In this document: piece by piece, positions 52,344 to 63,954 of the stretch
Numbering within the stretch: the stretch's first letter is position 1
Layout of the letters: the number at the start of each line of letters is the position of its first letter
Assembly: GCF_030913365.1 (NCBI RefSeq)
Contig: NZ_CP133160.1
Location: 4,006,001-4,070,000 of the forward strand
Direction: 5' to 3'
From: Stenotrophomonas sp. 24(2023)
GTDB taxonomy: Bacteria > Pseudomonadota > Gammaproteobacteria > Xanthomonadales > Xanthomonadaceae
DNA: 64,000 nt
The notes under the pieces: generated by a model
What the model saw: the letters and a program-made list of their open reading frames with translations, nothing else
What the model was told of the DNA's origin: nothing
Database searches by the model: none
Translations under genes and position numbers: made by a program

Positions 52344-55121
52344 GTGGACCAAGGGATCATCGCCAGCCTGTTGCAGCATCCGCTCGCCTCGGCCCTGGTC
52401 ATCGTCGACCGGGACGGGCGACCGCTGGCGGCCAATCCGGCCGCACGCGAACATGGCCTGCCCGCGACGCTGGCCGCCTATGCGCCGATGCTGGAAGACC
52501 TGCGCCTGCTGGCCGCCGACGGCGGCATCGTGGCCTGTACGCTGCCCGGTGGGCCGCGCGGGCATTTCGATGGGCATCTGCGTGCCGTGCACGATGGCAA
52601 TGGCCAGCTGCTGGCCTTCACCCTGAGCGTGCCCGAACCGGTGCCGGACGATGCCGGCGGACGCTGGGCACTGGCCCTGGACAGCGCAGGTCATGGCCTG
52701 TGGGACTGGGATATTCCCAGTGACCGCGTGCACCGCACGCCGGTGCTGGTGGACGATGGCGGCACCAGTGCCGATACCGCCGGGGCACTGTTCGCCCGCG
52801 TGCATCCGGATGACCTGCCGGCGACCCGGCAGGCGCTGGACGCACACCTGGCCGGCCAGCTGCCGCAATACAGTGCACAGTTCCGTTTCCGCCAGGCCGA
52901 CGGCCAGTACCGCTGGGTACTCGACCGTGGCCGGGTGGTGGCCCGGACCGCTGACGGCCAGCCGCTGCGCGTGGTCGGCACCCATACCGACATTGAGCAG
53001 CAGAAGCAGCTGGAATCACTGCTGCAGGAACAGCAGCTGCACCTGAGCGAAGCACAGCGCATCGCCGCGATGGGCAGCTGGGCGTTCGACCCGGGCAGCC
53101 GCCGCTTCTGGTGGTCGCCGGAACTGCGCGCCCTGTTCGCCCTGCATCCGGGCATCGTGCCCGGCGAGCGGCGCTGGCTCAAGCAGCTGCATCCGCGTTC
53201 GCGCGGCGCGCTGCGTGCGGCCTGGCGCCGCCTCTGGCGCGATGGTCGTGCCGCGGTGCTGGAACTGGAACTGGGCCGCGAAGGCGAGGCCACCCATCAC
53301 CTGCGCCTGTGGATGCAGCCCCTGCTGGACACCGATGGGCAGGTGCACCGCCTGCTTGGCCAGGTGCAGAACATCACCGAACAGCACCAGACCGATGCGC
53401 TGATCCGCTGGCGCACCGAGCTGCTCAACCGTGTATCGGCACTGGGCCGCATCGGCGGCTGCGAGATCGAGGTGGATACCCGTCACATGCAGTGGACCGA
53501 GGAGTGCTACCGCATCCACGGCCTGCGCAAGGAACCGATCACGCTGGACCAGGCGCTGTCGATGTACACGCAGGACTCGCGCGATGCGTTCGAGGCGGCG
53601 CTGGCCCGCATCAGTGGCGGCGGCCTGCCCGAACAGCTGGACCTGTGCTTCTACCGCCAGTCCGGTATCCGCGTGTGGGTGCAGGTGCTGGTCGAACTGG
53701 ACCGCCGCGACGGCCTGCCGCCCCGGTTCGTGGTGCTGTTCCGTGACATCACCCGCGAACGCGAGGCCAACGAACGCATCGAACTGCTGGCTCACTATGA
53801 CCTGCTGACCGGCCTGCCCAACCGCATGCTGCTGCGCGAGCAGACCGCCGAGGCGATCGAGGAAGCCCGCGACCGCGGCACCTCGCTGGCGATGCTGTTC
53901 ATCGACCTCGACGGTTTCAAGACCATCAACGACAGCTTCGGCCATGCCACCGGCGATACCCTGCTGAAGGCTGCCGCCGCACGGCTGCACCAGAACCTAC
54001 GCAACAACGACCTGTTCGGCCGCTTCAGCGGTGATGAGTTCATCGTGGTGCTGCGCGATCTGGCCGAGCCGGAAGATGCAGGTCACGTGGCGCGCAAGCT
54101 GATCGCCTCGCTGGCCGAGCCGCTTCGCCGTGGCGACACCACGTTGAAGGTCGGCGCCAGCGTCGGCATCGCGATGCTGGGCGACAACCAGACCGACTTC
54201 GAGACCCTGCTGCGCGCGGCCGATGCGGCCATGTATGCGGCCAAGGAAGCCGGGCGCAACACCTACCAGTACTACAGCCAGGATGCGCTGGCGCGCATCC
54301 AGCGCCGGCTGGAGATCGAGCACGGGTTGCATGGTGCGGTCGAGCGCGAAGAATTCAGCCTGGTGTACCAGCCGCTGCTGCACGCCGCGCCGGGCCAGCC
54401 GCCGGCCATTGAAGCGCTGTTGCGCTGGCACCGGCCGGGTATCGGCTACTGCAGCCCGGCCGAATTCATCCCGATTGCGGAAAAATGCGGTGAAATCGTC
54501 CGCATCGGTGATTGGGTGCTGGGCGAGGCCTGCCGCCAGGCGGCCGCCTGGGACCGTGCCGGCCTGTACTTCGACCGTGTTGCGGTCAATGTGTCGGCCG
54601 TGCAGTTGCGTGACCGCGGTTTTGCCGAGCGCGTGATCGAGATCTGCCATGCCCATGGCTGGCCGCCGCAGCGCCTGGAACTGGAACTGACCGAGTCGGC
54701 GCTGATTCGTGACACCGACGTGCTGCGCCACTGCTTCGACGTACTCGAACGGCACGGCGTGCCGCTGGCGGTGGACGATTTCGGGACTGGTTTCTCCAAC
54801 CTCAACTACCTCAACCGGTTCCCGGTAGGGCGGCTGAAGATCGATCGCAGCTTCGTGCAGGGCATGCTGCATGATGCCGGCACCGCTGAAGTCACCCAGG
54901 CCATCGTGCACCTGGGCCATGCGCTGGGCATGAAGGTCACCGCCGAAGGCGTGGAAACGGCGCAGGAAGAAGACATGCTGCGCCGCCAGGGCTGCGATGA
55001 GATCCAGGGGTATCTGTACTCTCGCCCGCTGACCCCGCGCGACCTGGCGCAGTTCCTGCGCCAGCAGCATCCGGCACCGATGCGTACCGACGCCAGCGGC
55101 GAAGCGGTGCTGGTGCGCTGA
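52344..55121 (+). CDS. Multi-PAS GGDEF-EAL cyclic-di-GMP protein
   Basis: 925 residues from GTG 52344, which has GGAG 9 nt upstream; ATG 52302 would add 14 residues. Three to four PAS domains cover about 1-470, with typical PAS/PAC pieces (FRFRQADGQYRWVLD, VVGTHTDIEQQ, VVLFRDITRERE). The cyclase domain has SGDEF at 562-566, a tolerated variant, and DLDGFKTINDSFGHATGD. The EAL domain has E690 (IEALLRWHRPG), DDFGTGFSN and AEGVETAQ, all intact. No transmembrane segment. It is divergent from the membrane kinase. Confidence 0.93.
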   Translation: MDQGIIASLLQHPLASALVIVDRDGRPLAANPAAREHGLPATLAAYAPMLEDLRLLAADGGIVACTLPGGPRGHFDGHLRAVHDGNGQLLAFTLSVPEPVPDDAGGRWALALDSAGHGLWDWDIPSDRVHRTPVLVDDGGTSADTAGALFARVHPDDLPATRQALDAHLAGQLPQYSAQFRFRQADGQYRWVLDRGRVVARTADGQPLRVVGTHTDIEQQKQLESLLQEQQLHLSEAQRIAAMGSWAFDPGSRRFWWSPELRALFALHPGIVPGERRWLKQLHPRSRGALRAAWRRLWRDGRAAVLELELGREGEATHHLRLWMQPLLDTDGQVHRLLGQVQNITEQHQTDALIRWRTELLNRVSALGRIGGCEIEVDTRHMQWTEECYRIHGLRKEPITLDQALSMYTQDSRDAFEAALARISGGGLPEQLDLCFYRQSGIRVWVQVLVELDRRDGLPPRFVVLFRDITREREANERIELLAHYDLLTGLPNRMLLREQTAEAIEEARDRGTSLAMLFIDLDGFKTINDSFGHATGDTLLKAAAARLHQNLRNNDLFGRFSGDEFIVVLRDLAEPEDAGHVARKLIASLAEPLRRGDTTLKVGASVGIAMLGDNQTDFETLLRAADAAMYAAKEAGRNTYQYYSQDALARIQRRLEIEHGLHGAVEREEFSLVYQPLLHAAPGQPPAIEALLRWHRPGIGYCSPAEFIPIAEKCGEIVRIGDWVLGEACRQAAAWDRAGLYFDRVAVNVSAVQLRDRGFAERVIEICHAHGWPPQRLELELTESALIRDTDVLRHCFDVLERHGVPLAVDDFGTGFSNLNYLNRFPVGRLKIDRSFVQGMLHDAGTAEVTQAIVHLGHALGMKVTAEGVETAQEEDMLRRQGCDEIQGYLYSRPLTPRDLAQFLRQQHPAPMRTDASGEAVLVR

Positions 55122-55152
55122 TTGGCATTGATGCCGGGTGGGTGCCGGGCAG

Positions 55153-55326
55153 GTGCCAACCTTGGTTGGCACGCCAAGGTGCCGACCGTTGGTCGGCACG
55201 GAGGCCCCCGTGCGCGACCCCATCCACGCATGGCGTGGCTCTACAAAGGCGGGGCCCGCGTCGCCCGGTAGGTGCCAACCTTGGTTGGCACGGCATTCGC
55301 GACCCTCCACGCATGGCGTGGACCTA
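55153..55326. repeat. Mixed palindrome cluster after the multi-PAS gene
   Basis: Two palindrome families alternate. GTGCCAACCTTGGTTGGCAC occurs at 55153-55172 and 55272-55291, with a variant GTGCCGACCGTTGGTCGG at 55179-55199. SMAG elements in minus orientation occur at 55222-55244 and 55306-55326. The last one supplies the TAG stop of the gene at 55324. No gene is seen in 55122-55323. Confidence 0.85.
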
Positions 55327-55851
55327 CCGCCGTGGGTCCATGAACTGCCAAGGAACATCGTTGCGCACTCGTGCGCGCACTGCCTCCACGACCCTGGCAT
55401 AGCGTCGGCGCTGGATGGAGTAGCCCATGTAGAACACCAGCAGGACCGCCAGCATCGGCCACGCCATCGGGCGCACCAGGATGATTGGCAGCAGCAACAC
55501 GGTCAGGACCAGGGCGAACCAGCTGCAGCGGCCGACCACCCGCACTTCACCGCGTCGTCTGTCGACCAGCAGCAGGCCGTGCATCAAGGGGAAGTAACGC
55601 CCTCCATACCCCAGCGCAAAGCTCTCACGAAATGCCACGCTGCCATCGGGCAGGGCGCGGAATGACAGGCGCGCCCACGTTTCGGTCGGCAGGTCGTATT
55701 CCAGTCCGCCCAGCGAAAGCCGCTTCAGATCGTCGAGGGACGCGGCAATGCGCTGGTTGTACAGCACGATGCCGGTGCGGAAGAAAAGCGGCGCCCAGGC
55801 GAACAGCAGCAGCAATTCGATCAGCATCAATGCGATCAGGGCGATGGCCAT
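55324..55851 (-). CDS. Small membrane protein of unknown function
   Basis: 175 residues. An N-terminal transmembrane helix (IALIALMLIELLLLFAWAPLF), a soluble stretch of about 90 residues (LSLGGLEYDLPTETWARLSF, YFPLMHGLLLVDRRR), then two more hydrophobic segments near 125-165 and a basic tail. I do not recognise the family. ATG 55851 has GGAAG 5 nt upstream. The TAG stop lies in the GTAG head of a SMAG palindrome. No operon partner. Confidence 0.7.
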   Translation of the reverse strand: MAIALIALMLIELLLLFAWAPLFFRTGIVLYNQRIAASLDDLKRLSLGGLEYDLPTETWARLSFRALPDGSVAFRESFALGYGGRYFPLMHGLLLVDRRRGEVRVVGRCSWFALVLTVLLLPIILVRPMAWPMLAVLLVFYMGYSIQRRRYARVVEAVRARVRNDVPWQFMDPRR

Positions 55852-55906
55852 CGGTCTTCCATGAACGGGACCGGGGCATGATGCCATGGCGGGCGCGTCG
55901 CCCTGG

Positions 55907-56002
55907 CAGATCCACGCCATGCGTGGATGGGTGCACAGGCCCGCAACCCGCATCTGCAGCCGTAGGGCTGCCGGACATCATCCACGCAGGGCGCGGCGCT
56001 AC
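55907..56002 (-). repeat. SMAG pair between the two small unknown genes
   Basis: A degenerate copy CAGATCCACGCCATGCGTGG at 55907-55928 (CAGA head) and a minus-orientation copy at 55980-56002 whose GTAG contains the TAG stop of the 71-residue gene. Confidence 0.8.
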
Positions 56003-56214
56003 TTCAGGGCTTCTCCATCCAGCCCCAGGTCCCAGGCCATGCCGAGCACCTCGGCGGCCGTTGCCGGTGGGGCCGGGCGTGCGCCGGCCAGTTGCTGCAG
56101 CTCCTGGATCTCCGCGCGCGCCACCTCCTCCAGCCGTTGCAGCTGCTCGCGCACGCCCGGGTTGCGTGGGCGTTCGTTCGGAGCGATCGGGGGCAGGGCG
56201 TGGATCAGGGTCAT
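55999..56214 (-). CDS. Small helical protein of unknown function
   Basis: 71 residues. A Pro-rich N-terminus is followed by an amphipathic helix (REQLQRLEEVARAEIQELQQ) and a C-terminal segment AAEVLGMAWDLGLDGEALK. The ATG is at 56214. The frame is supported mainly by its position and by the stop in a SMAG GTAG, a placement shared by three other genes here. No family is recognised; it could be co-transcribed with the chemoreceptor past a weak hairpin. Confidence 0.5.
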   Translation of the reverse strand: MTLIHALPPIAPNERPRNPGVREQLQRLEEVARAEIQELQQLAGARPAPPATAAEVLGMAWDLGLDGEALK

Positions 56215-56253
56215 GGTGCGCGGGCCGGGTGCGTCCACTGGCAGGGTACAGGC

Positions 56254-56280
56254 AAAGGCCCCGGAATGAGCGGGGCCTTG
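56254..56280 (-). terminator. Hairpin after the chemoreceptor gene
   Basis: Minus-strand stem AAGGCCCC...GGGGCCTT followed by TGCC. It has a short T run and is probably a terminator for the chemoreceptor. Confidence 0.6.
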
Positions 56281-56312
56281 CAGGCTGCCTGGGCAGGCTG
56301 TGGACATCTGGA

Positions 56313-57503
56313 TCAGAACAGTTCCACCGCACCCGCAGCCATGCTCTGCTGGGTCACCGGCTTGTGCGGCGGGCGCTCCCATTCGCTGCGCATTTCGCGC
56401 AGGCGGCTGCCGGTGCGCTGCAGGGCGGTAGCGATCTCTTCGTCCATCACCCCGCCGTTGCGGTGCAGCAGTTCCTGCAGGGCCACGGCTTCGCGGTTGA
56501 TCGCGGTCAGGCGGTCCAGGTGAGTGTGCACGCCGCCCAGCGCCTGGGTGGCGATGTCTTCGAACTGCAGGGCGCGCACAGCCTCGGCCACGCTGCCATC
56601 GATCGAGCGGGCGCACTCGGACACTTCGCGCATGCCATCGCCGAGCGAGGCATTGATCTGCGCCACGTTGTCGAGCATCGAGGCGGCTTCGTGGCGGGCT
56701 TCGCGGGAGCGGTCCATGTCACGCGAGGCCATGTGCGAGACGGTCTCGCGCACCTTGGCGATGGCGTCCTTGGAGCTGTGGGCCAGCTTGCGGATCTGCT
56801 CGTTGAAGGTGGTCGAGCGCTCGGACAGGTTGCGCACCTCGTCGGCGACCACGGCGAAACCGCGGCCGGCTTCACCGGCACGGGCGGCTTCGATGGCGGC
56901 GTTGAGGGCCAGCAGGTTGGTCTGGTCGGCAATCGACTTGACGTCTTCCAGCAGCGCGAAGATGCCGTCCAGGTGCTGGGCCATCTGGTCGATGTGCTGC
57001 ACGGTGGTGCTGCTCTGGCCGCTGACCTGCTCCAGCGCCTCGACCAGCTGTTCCATCTGGTGGCTGGCGTGCTGGGCAAAGCGGGCCACGTCCACACCGG
57101 CGGTGCCGTCGTCGCCGGCACGGTCGATGATGCGGGCCAGCGCCTGGTTCTGCTGGCGCGACTTGCGGTTCATCGCATCGAAGCTGCCACCGAGGCTGGA
57201 CACGGCATGGCGGATCAGGTCGCGGGCACGCTCGACTTCACCGCGCGAGCCGTCGATTTCGTTACCGACGAAGTTGCGCAGTTCGGTCAGCAGCTGGTCC
57301 TGTTCGCGCAGCATGCGGGCCTGCTCGGGGGACCGGTGCGCCTGGGCGCGGACCGTCCACCAGGCAAAACCGAGCCAGCTCAGCGTCATCGTGGTCAGGA
57401 CCGCCCAGCGCAGGGCAGCAGGCCATTCGAAGCCGATGGCGAAGGGAAGCAGCAGGGTCAGGGCCAGGGGGGCGGCCAGACGGATGAAAATGCGTGAGTA
57501 CAT
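56313..57503 (-). CDS. Methyl-accepting chemotaxis protein without periplasmic domain
   Basis: 396-residue chemoreceptor. Two closely spaced transmembrane helices lie near 7-25 and 33-55, with almost no periplasmic loop, so any signal is sensed in the membrane or cytoplasm. The conserved hairpin tip is [20 protein letters not shown] followed by [15 protein letters not shown] use ATG 57503; a GTG at 57524 lies 7 nt after the sigma-28 -10 box. It is a late-class gene by its promoter. Confidence 0.93.
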   Translation of the reverse strand: MYSRIFIRLAAPLALTLLLPFAIGFEWPAALRWAVLTTMTLSWLGFAWWTVRAQAHRSPEQARMLREQDQLLTELRNFVGNEIDGSRGEVERARDLIRHAVSSLGGSFDAMNRKSRQQNQALARIIDRAGDDGTAGVDVARFAQHASHQMEQLVEALEQVSGQSSTTVQHIDQMAQHLDGIFALLEDVKSIADQTNLLALNAAIEAARAGEAGRGFAVVADEVRNLSERSTTFNEQIRKLAHSSKDAIAKVRETVSHMASRDMDRSREARHEAASMLDNVAQINASLGDGMREVSECARSIDGSVAEAVRALQFEDIATQALGGVHTHLDRLTAINREAVALQELLHRNGGVMDEEIATALQRTGSRLREMRSEWERPPHKPVTQQSMAAGAVELF

Positions 57504-57531
57504 GGACGTTCTCGGGAGGTGCACGGAGGAT

Positions 57532-57558
57532 GTATCGGCCGTGCCGCCCTTGTCTTTA
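57532..57558 (-). promoter_or_regulatory. Sigma-28 promoter of the chemoreceptor gene
   Basis: The minus strand reads TAAAGACA, 11 nt, GCCGATAC, a strong FliA match. Expected transcription starts about 20 nt before ATG 57503. Confidence 0.82.
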
Positions 57559-57683
57559 ACGTCGATGCACTTTCTGAATGCGCCGGATTTCCGGCGCCTG
57601 GACCGGTACCGCGCGGGGCGCGGCCCGGCCCGGCGTCCATCCGTCCGCCGGGTGTGGTGGCGATGCCCCGGCAGGCGTGAAGG

Positions 57684-58298
57684 TCAGGCCAGCAGGCGGT
57701 CCACGGCCTCGACCATCGCCCGGCGGCCGATCAGGAAGTCCCAGTAGCTGCCGCCCAGCTGGCGCCACAGCACCGCCGCACGCACGGCCGCCAGCAGCAG
57801 GGCACGGATCTCGGCCACCACGCCGGCCTGGCCCAGGTAGTGCGGGTTGCCCTGCACCATCACCCGCGGCTTGAGGTGGCTGATGGTGTCCGCATACAGG
57901 CCGCCCAGGCTGGCCAGCACGTCCGGGTGGGCGCTGTCGCCCAGTTCGCCGGCCTGGCGCTGGGCCCGCTCGATGCCGCTGCTGACCTTGTCGATGGTGG
58001 CCGCCTCACGGACGAACCGCCGCTCCAGCTGCAGCACGGCCAGTGCCAGCCGTGGCAGCACCGGGTCCTGGCCCTGGTTGCGGAAATAGTTGTGCAGCAG
58101 GCGCAGGCCGGCCTTCAGGGCCTGGGGGTCGCCGAACACTGCCTGCGGCGAGGACGCATCCACGCGGAACACGCTGTCCACGGCGGTGCGGACAGCAGCG
58201 GCGTCGGAATGGCCGGTATCGGCGATGCGGCGCACCTGCTGCAGGGCCTGGGCGATGCCGGCCAGGGCAAGAACGCGGTCGTCGACAGTAAAACTCAT
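57684..58298 (-). CDS. hflD: High-frequency lysogenisation protein homologue HflD
   Basis: 204-residue helical protein of the HflD family ([60 protein letters not shown]). In E. coli it lies in the order nudJ-mnmA-hflD, and the same order occurs here with 4-nt overlaps. In E. coli it binds lambda CII; its ancestral role is unclear. The ATG is at 58298. Confidence 0.92.
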   Translation of the reverse strand: MSFTVDDRVLALAGIAQALQQVRRIADTGHSDAAAVRTAVDSVFRVDASSPQAVFGDPQALKAGLRLLHNYFRNQGQDPVLPRLALAVLQLERRFVREAATIDKVSSGIERAQRQAGELGDSAHPDVLASLGGLYADTISHLKPRVMVQGNPHYLGQAGVVAEIRALLLAAVRAAVLWRQLGGSYWDFLIGRRAMVEAVDRLLA

Positions 58299-59434
58299 GC
58301 AGCAGTTACCTCGAAAGGAGACGGAGTGGTGCGCAGGCGCTGTTCCAGCGGCGCGTCGGTGGCGGCGATCACGGCGCCGCCCAGGCAGATGTCCTGGTCA
58401 TACAGCACCAGCGATTGACCGGGGGTGACTGCCCGCTGGGGGCGGGCGAAGCGCACATGGACCGTGCCATCGTCCAGCACCGTCACCGTACAGGGTTCAT
58501 CGGGCTGGCGGTAACGGGTCTGCGCGGTGCAGTCGAAGCGGCGGGCCGGCGGCGCGCCGGCGATCCAGTGGGCGGTTTCCGAGCGCAGCTGCACCGACAG
58601 CAGCCAGGGGCTGTCGCGGTCCTGGTCCACGTACAGCACGTTGCTGCCCACGTCCTTGCCGACCACATACCACGGCGCGGCCGGGCGGCCACGCACGCCG
58701 CCGATGTTCAGGCCTTCGCGCTGGCCCAGGGTGAAATAGAACACGCCCGGGTGCTCGGCGATCAGCGCCCCGTCCGGGTCGCGGATCTCGCCGCTGCGGG
58801 CGGGCAGGTAGCGGCCGAGGAACTCACGGAAGTCGCGCTCGCCGATGAAGCAGATGCCGGTGGAATCCTTCTTGGCATGGGTAGGCAGGCTGACGTCGCG
58901 GGCGATCCGCCGCAGGTCGCTCTTTTCCAGGTCGCCGATCGGGAACAGGGTGGCCGCCAGCTGGGCCTGGCCGAGCTGGTGCAGGAAGTAGCTCTGGTCC
59001 TTGGAGCGGTCGGCGCCGCGCAGCAGCAGCCATTGGCTGCCGCGCTTGGCCACGCGGGCATAGTGCCCGGTGGCGATGCGTTCGGCGCCCAGCTCGCGGG
59101 CGGCATCCAGGAAATGCTTGAACTTCACCTCGCGGTTGCACAGCACGTCCGGGTTCGGGGTGCGGCCGGCGGCGTACTCGGCCAGGAAGTGCTCGAACAC
59201 GCCCTGCCAGTACTCGCTGGAGAAATCGCGGAAGTGGAAGGGGATGCCCAGCAGCCCGCACACGGCCACCGCATCGCGGCGGTCGTCTTCAGCGCGGCAG
59301 TCGCCGCTACCGTCGTCGGCCCAGTTCTGCATGAACAGGCCGGCCACGGCCTCGCCCTGCTGCACCAGGCGCCAGGCGGCCACGGAGGAGTCCACGCCCC
59401 CGGACACGCCCACCATGATCCGGGGGCTGCTCAT
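58295..59434 (-). CDS. mnmA: tRNA 2-thiouridylase MnmA
   Basis: Adds sulfur to U34 of Lys, Glu and Gln tRNAs. It has 379 residues, as in the family. The PP-loop is GVSGGVDSS near residue 9. Catalytic Cys candidates are in NPDVLCN and STGICFIG. The ATG at 59434 overlaps the nudJ stop; the frame is open further upstream, but only within nudJ. Confidence 0.96.
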   Translation of the reverse strand: MSSPRIMVGVSGGVDSSVAAWRLVQQGEAVAGLFMQNWADDGSGDCRAEDDRRDAVAVCGLLGIPFHFRDFSSEYWQGVFEHFLAEYAAGRTPNPDVLCNREVKFKHFLDAARELGAERIATGHYARVAKRGSQWLLLRGADRSKDQSYFLHQLGQAQLAATLFPIGDLEKSDLRRIARDVSLPTHAKKDSTGICFIGERDFREFLGRYLPARSGEIRDPDGALIAEHPGVFYFTLGQREGLNIGGVRGRPAAPWYVVGKDVGSNVLYVDQDRDSPWLLSVQLRSETAHWIAGAPPARRFDCTAQTRYRQPDEPCTVTVLDDGTVHVRFARPQRAVTPGQSLVLYDQDICLGGAVIAATDAPLEQRLRTTPSPFEVTAA

Positions 59435-59892
59435 GCGATCTCCCTTACCAGGTGCAACGGGAAGCGCTGGCCGGCCAGGTAGTCGGCCACGACCTGCCAG
59501 ACCAGCGGGCTGCGCAGGCGCTCGCCGGCGGCCTGCAGTTCGGCCGGGTCCAGCCACAGGGCGCGGTCGATGCCGGCATCCAGCGGCTGGGTGGCATCGT
59601 GCGAAAGCGGGCGGGCGGCATAGCAGAACCGCAGGAACGCCGTGCCATCGGGGGCGGTCCACTGGTAGCAGCCGATGAAGGCGGTCAATTCAACCGTCCA
59701 GCCGGTTTCCTCGCAGGTCTCGCGCAGCGCGGCAGCGGCCAGGCTTTCACCCGGCTCCAGATGGCCGGCCGGCTGGTTCAGCACGGCCCGCCCGTCGATG
59801 GTTTCCTCCACCAGCAGCACGCGGCCACCGTCGACCACCACGGTGGCAACGGTGGCGTGAGGTGCCCAGCGCGGGTCCGGCACGGCGTTCAA
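59431..59892 (-). CDS. nudJ: Nudix hydrolase, NudJ-type
   Basis: 153-residue Nudix hydrolase, the same length as E. coli NudJ, which removes phosphate from nucleoside di- and triphosphates. The Nudix box is [20 protein letters not shown] followed by TGW. The TTG start at 59892 lies 1 nt after the upstream stop, with AAGGA about 11 nt before it; GTG 59883 is a less likely alternative. It is followed by mnmA and hflD. Confidence 0.9.
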   Translation of the reverse strand: MNAVPDPRWAPHATVATVVVDGGRVLLVEETIDGRAVLNQPAGHLEPGESLAAAALRETCEETGWTVELTAFIGCYQWTAPDGTAFLRFCYAARPLSHDATQPLDAGIDRALWLDPAELQAAGERLRSPLVWQVVADYLAGQRFPLHLVREIA

Positions 59893-59893
59893 C

Positions 59894-60388
59894 TCAGAAA
59901 TCGTCCTTCTTGGTCAGTTCCAGTTCCATCGCATCGGCGGTACGGATGGCCGCGTCGATGGCGTCACTCAGCTGCTCGGCACTGGCATTGGCGTCGATCT
60001 TCACCACGAACATGGCCACTTTGTCCTGCTTCACCCAGCCCCCCATCTTGGCGTCCTGGGAATCCTCCAGCAGGCGGTTGGCCACCTGCGCGGTGAACTG
60101 CCGGGTGCTGGCCTGGTAGGCCGGCGACCAGACCTCGCGGATGGTGTGGCTGCCGAAATCCTCCACCGCCGAACGCACGTAGACCATCTGGCTGCGGTCC
60201 CCTTCCATGTCGAACACCAGCCGGTAGTCGCCGTCCTCGTCGATGTCGTAGGTGTAGCCCAGCGTGTCCAGGTGGCGGCCGACGGCCTTGTCGGCCACCG
60301 CCTTGTCGGCAGCCGGCGTGGTGGCCGCACCGGCTGTGCCGGCGAGGGCCAGGGCGGTCAGCAGGGCAGGAAGAAGGGTCCTTTTCAT
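59894..60388 (-). CDS. YbjN-domain exported protein
   Basis: 164 residues. The signal peptide (MKRTLLPALLTALALAGTAGA) is followed by a YbjN-like fold: HLDTLGYTYDIDEDGDYRLVF, then MVYVRSAVEDF, and a C-terminal helix ASAEQLSDAIDAAIRTAD. YbjN proteins are related to SecB/Tir-chaperone folds, and their function is poorly known. The ATG is at 60388. It heads the nudJ-mnmA-hflD run and is divergent from clpS. Confidence 0.8.
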   Translation of the reverse strand: MKRTLLPALLTALALAGTAGAATTPAADKAVADKAVGRHLDTLGYTYDIDEDGDYRLVFDMEGDRSQMVYVRSAVEDFGSHTIREVWSPAYQASTRQFTAQVANRLLEDSQDAKMGGWVKQDKVAMFVVKIDANASAEQLSDAIDAAIRTADAMELELTKKDDF

Positions 60389-60488
60389 GAAGATCCTGTG
60401 AAACGTGCGTCGTCGGAAGAGGCAATTGTGACGACCGGCGACCGTGGCGTCCAATCCCGTCCCGGGCACGCATGACGGCCGCAGCCTC

Positions 60489-60494
60489 TATAAT
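60489..60494 (+). promoter_or_regulatory. TATAAT -10 box abutting the clpS start
   Basis: TATAAT ends 6 nt before the clpS ATG, so transcription would begin at or next to the A of ATG. No good -35 hexamer is visible at the usual distance, and no Shine-Dalgarno lies between box and ATG. Confidence 0.55.
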
Positions 60495-60500
60495 GGGCGG

Positions 60501-60827
60501 ATGCCACGCGAGCCTTCCCAAGACCAACAGCATGACCATGGCGTCCTGCTCGACCCGGCCCGTCCCGAGGTCGCACCGCCGCCGTTCTACCAGGTCATGC
60601 TGCTCAACGACGACTACACCCCGATGGATTTCGTGGTGGATGTCCTGCAGCAGTTCTTCAACATGGACCTGGACAAGGCCACCCAGGTGATGCTTCACGT
60701 GCACACCCGTGGCCGCGGTGTCTGCGGGGTGTTCACCCGCGAGGTGGCCGAGACCAAGGTCGCCCAGGTCAACGAATATTCGCGCATGAACCAGCATCCG
60801 CTGCTGTGCACGATGGAAAAGGCCTGA
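60501..60827 (+). CDS. clpS: ClpAP adaptor ClpS
   Basis: Adaptor that delivers N-degron substrates to ClpAP. It has 108 residues with the family core ([51 protein letters not shown]). The ATG at 60501 is chosen because it fits the family length; the open frame extends upstream but across the promoter. Confidence 0.96.
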   Translation: MPREPSQDQQHDHGVLLDPARPEVAPPPFYQVMLLNDDYTPMDFVVDVLQQFFNMDLDKATQVMLHVHTRGRGVCGVFTREVAETKVAQVNEYSRMNQHPLLCTMEKA

Positions 60828-61216
60828 AACCAGGCCTGACGTGAGGCCCTGGGGTCTGCGGCCGTTGCCCGGCCGGGCGTTTCGTCCGGGCCCGGGCCGG
60901 CACCTCTTCACCGGCAATCCGCACTGTTCCAGCCATGTCGGCAACCGCACCCTTGGCTGCGGCCATGCCGCCAGCATCTCCACAGGCAATCCATGGCAGC
61001 CGCCGAGCGCCTGCCCGATGCCTGTATGACGGCCCACCATCACGTCATGCCCGCCCTTGGCCCCGGTACGTTTGGGCCATGGGTGATGTAGTGTGCGAAG
61101 CAAGGACGTACGCCAGAGGCGATCTGCTAACGCCATCTGAACGTGCCGATCCGCTAGGGTGATGGAAAACGCGTCGTCAGGCCGCATATTCTCCACAACT
61201 GCCGCCGGAGTACCCC
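60828..61216. other. Non-coding gap between clpS and clpA
   Basis: 389 bp. Just after clpS lies an imperfect hairpin CCAGGCCTGACGTGAGGCCC, then GC-rich palindromic sequence (GGCCGGGCGTTTCGTCCGG). Near clpA, TGGAAA at 61163 and CATATT at 61185, 16 nt apart, could be a sigma-70 promoter. Short open frames in the gap have no ribosome site or recognisable sequence. Confidence 0.45.
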
Positions 61217-63499
<2,283 letters not shown>

Positions 63500-63522
63500 G
63501 GCCGCCACTGCCGGCCGGTGTC

Positions 63523-63550
63523 CACAAGGGCGGCTTCGGCCGCCCTTGTG
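63523..63550. terminator. Bidirectional terminator hairpin after clpA
   Basis: Perfect 12-bp stem CACAAGGGCGGC closed by a TTCG tetraloop, an exceptionally stable loop. It lies between the convergent clpA and 63562 genes. T runs are short on both strands. Confidence 0.75.
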
Positions 63551-63561
63551 CTGTGCGGGCC

Positions 63562-63954
63562 TCAGCGGGTGCGGCGACGGACTTCGCGCTCGAACCGTCC
63601 GGCATCGATGGCTTCAATGCGGGCCACCGGGCAGGAGCCACGGTCGGTCTTCAGGCGGCTGCTGCCATCGGCGCACAGTTGCGTGGCCTGTGCGCGGCCT
63701 GTCTGGAACTGTGTCTGCCGGGAGATCGCGACTGAGGGGCAGCTGCCGCGGAAATGCACGATGTAATGCGCCTGGTCCGAGTGCAGCAGCACGCTGGCAT
63801 CGTCGCCGGCCCGTACGATCTGCGGATCGCTGGCAAGCGGTACGCAGCTGGACGGCGCCGTGGCGTTGTCGGCGGCCTGGGCCAGCCCGGCCAGCCCCAG
63901 GCTGCAGGCGATTAGGGCGGTGGCGAGCAGGGCATGGAATGCGGTCATCTTCAT
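63562..63954 (-). CDS. Small exported protein of unknown function
   Basis: 130 residues. The signal peptide (ALLATALIACSLGLAGLAQA) is followed by a mature part with four Cys residues (SSCVPL, GSCPSV, QLCADG, GSCPVAR) that could make two disulfides, and a basic tail FEREVRRRTR. It resembles small DUF-type secreted proteins of xanthomonads; function is unknown. The ATG is at 63954. It is convergent with clpA. Confidence 0.75.
   Translation of the reverse strand: MKMTAFHALLATALIACSLGLAGLAQAADNATAPSSCVPLASDPQIVRAGDDASVLLHSDQAHYIVHFRGSCPSVAISRQTQFQTGRAQATQLCADGSSRLKTDRGSCPVARIEAIDAGRFEREVRRRTR

Noticed and set aside
48424..52626. 1400-codon open frame on the plus strand
   Set aside because: Antisense to the GGDEF-EAL-receiver and kinase genes and shows typical GC-skew shadow composition.
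60841..61162. Short plus-strand open frames between clpS and clpA
   Set aside because: No ribosome-binding site, odd composition rich in Pro/Arg/Cys, and overlap with palindromic sequence.
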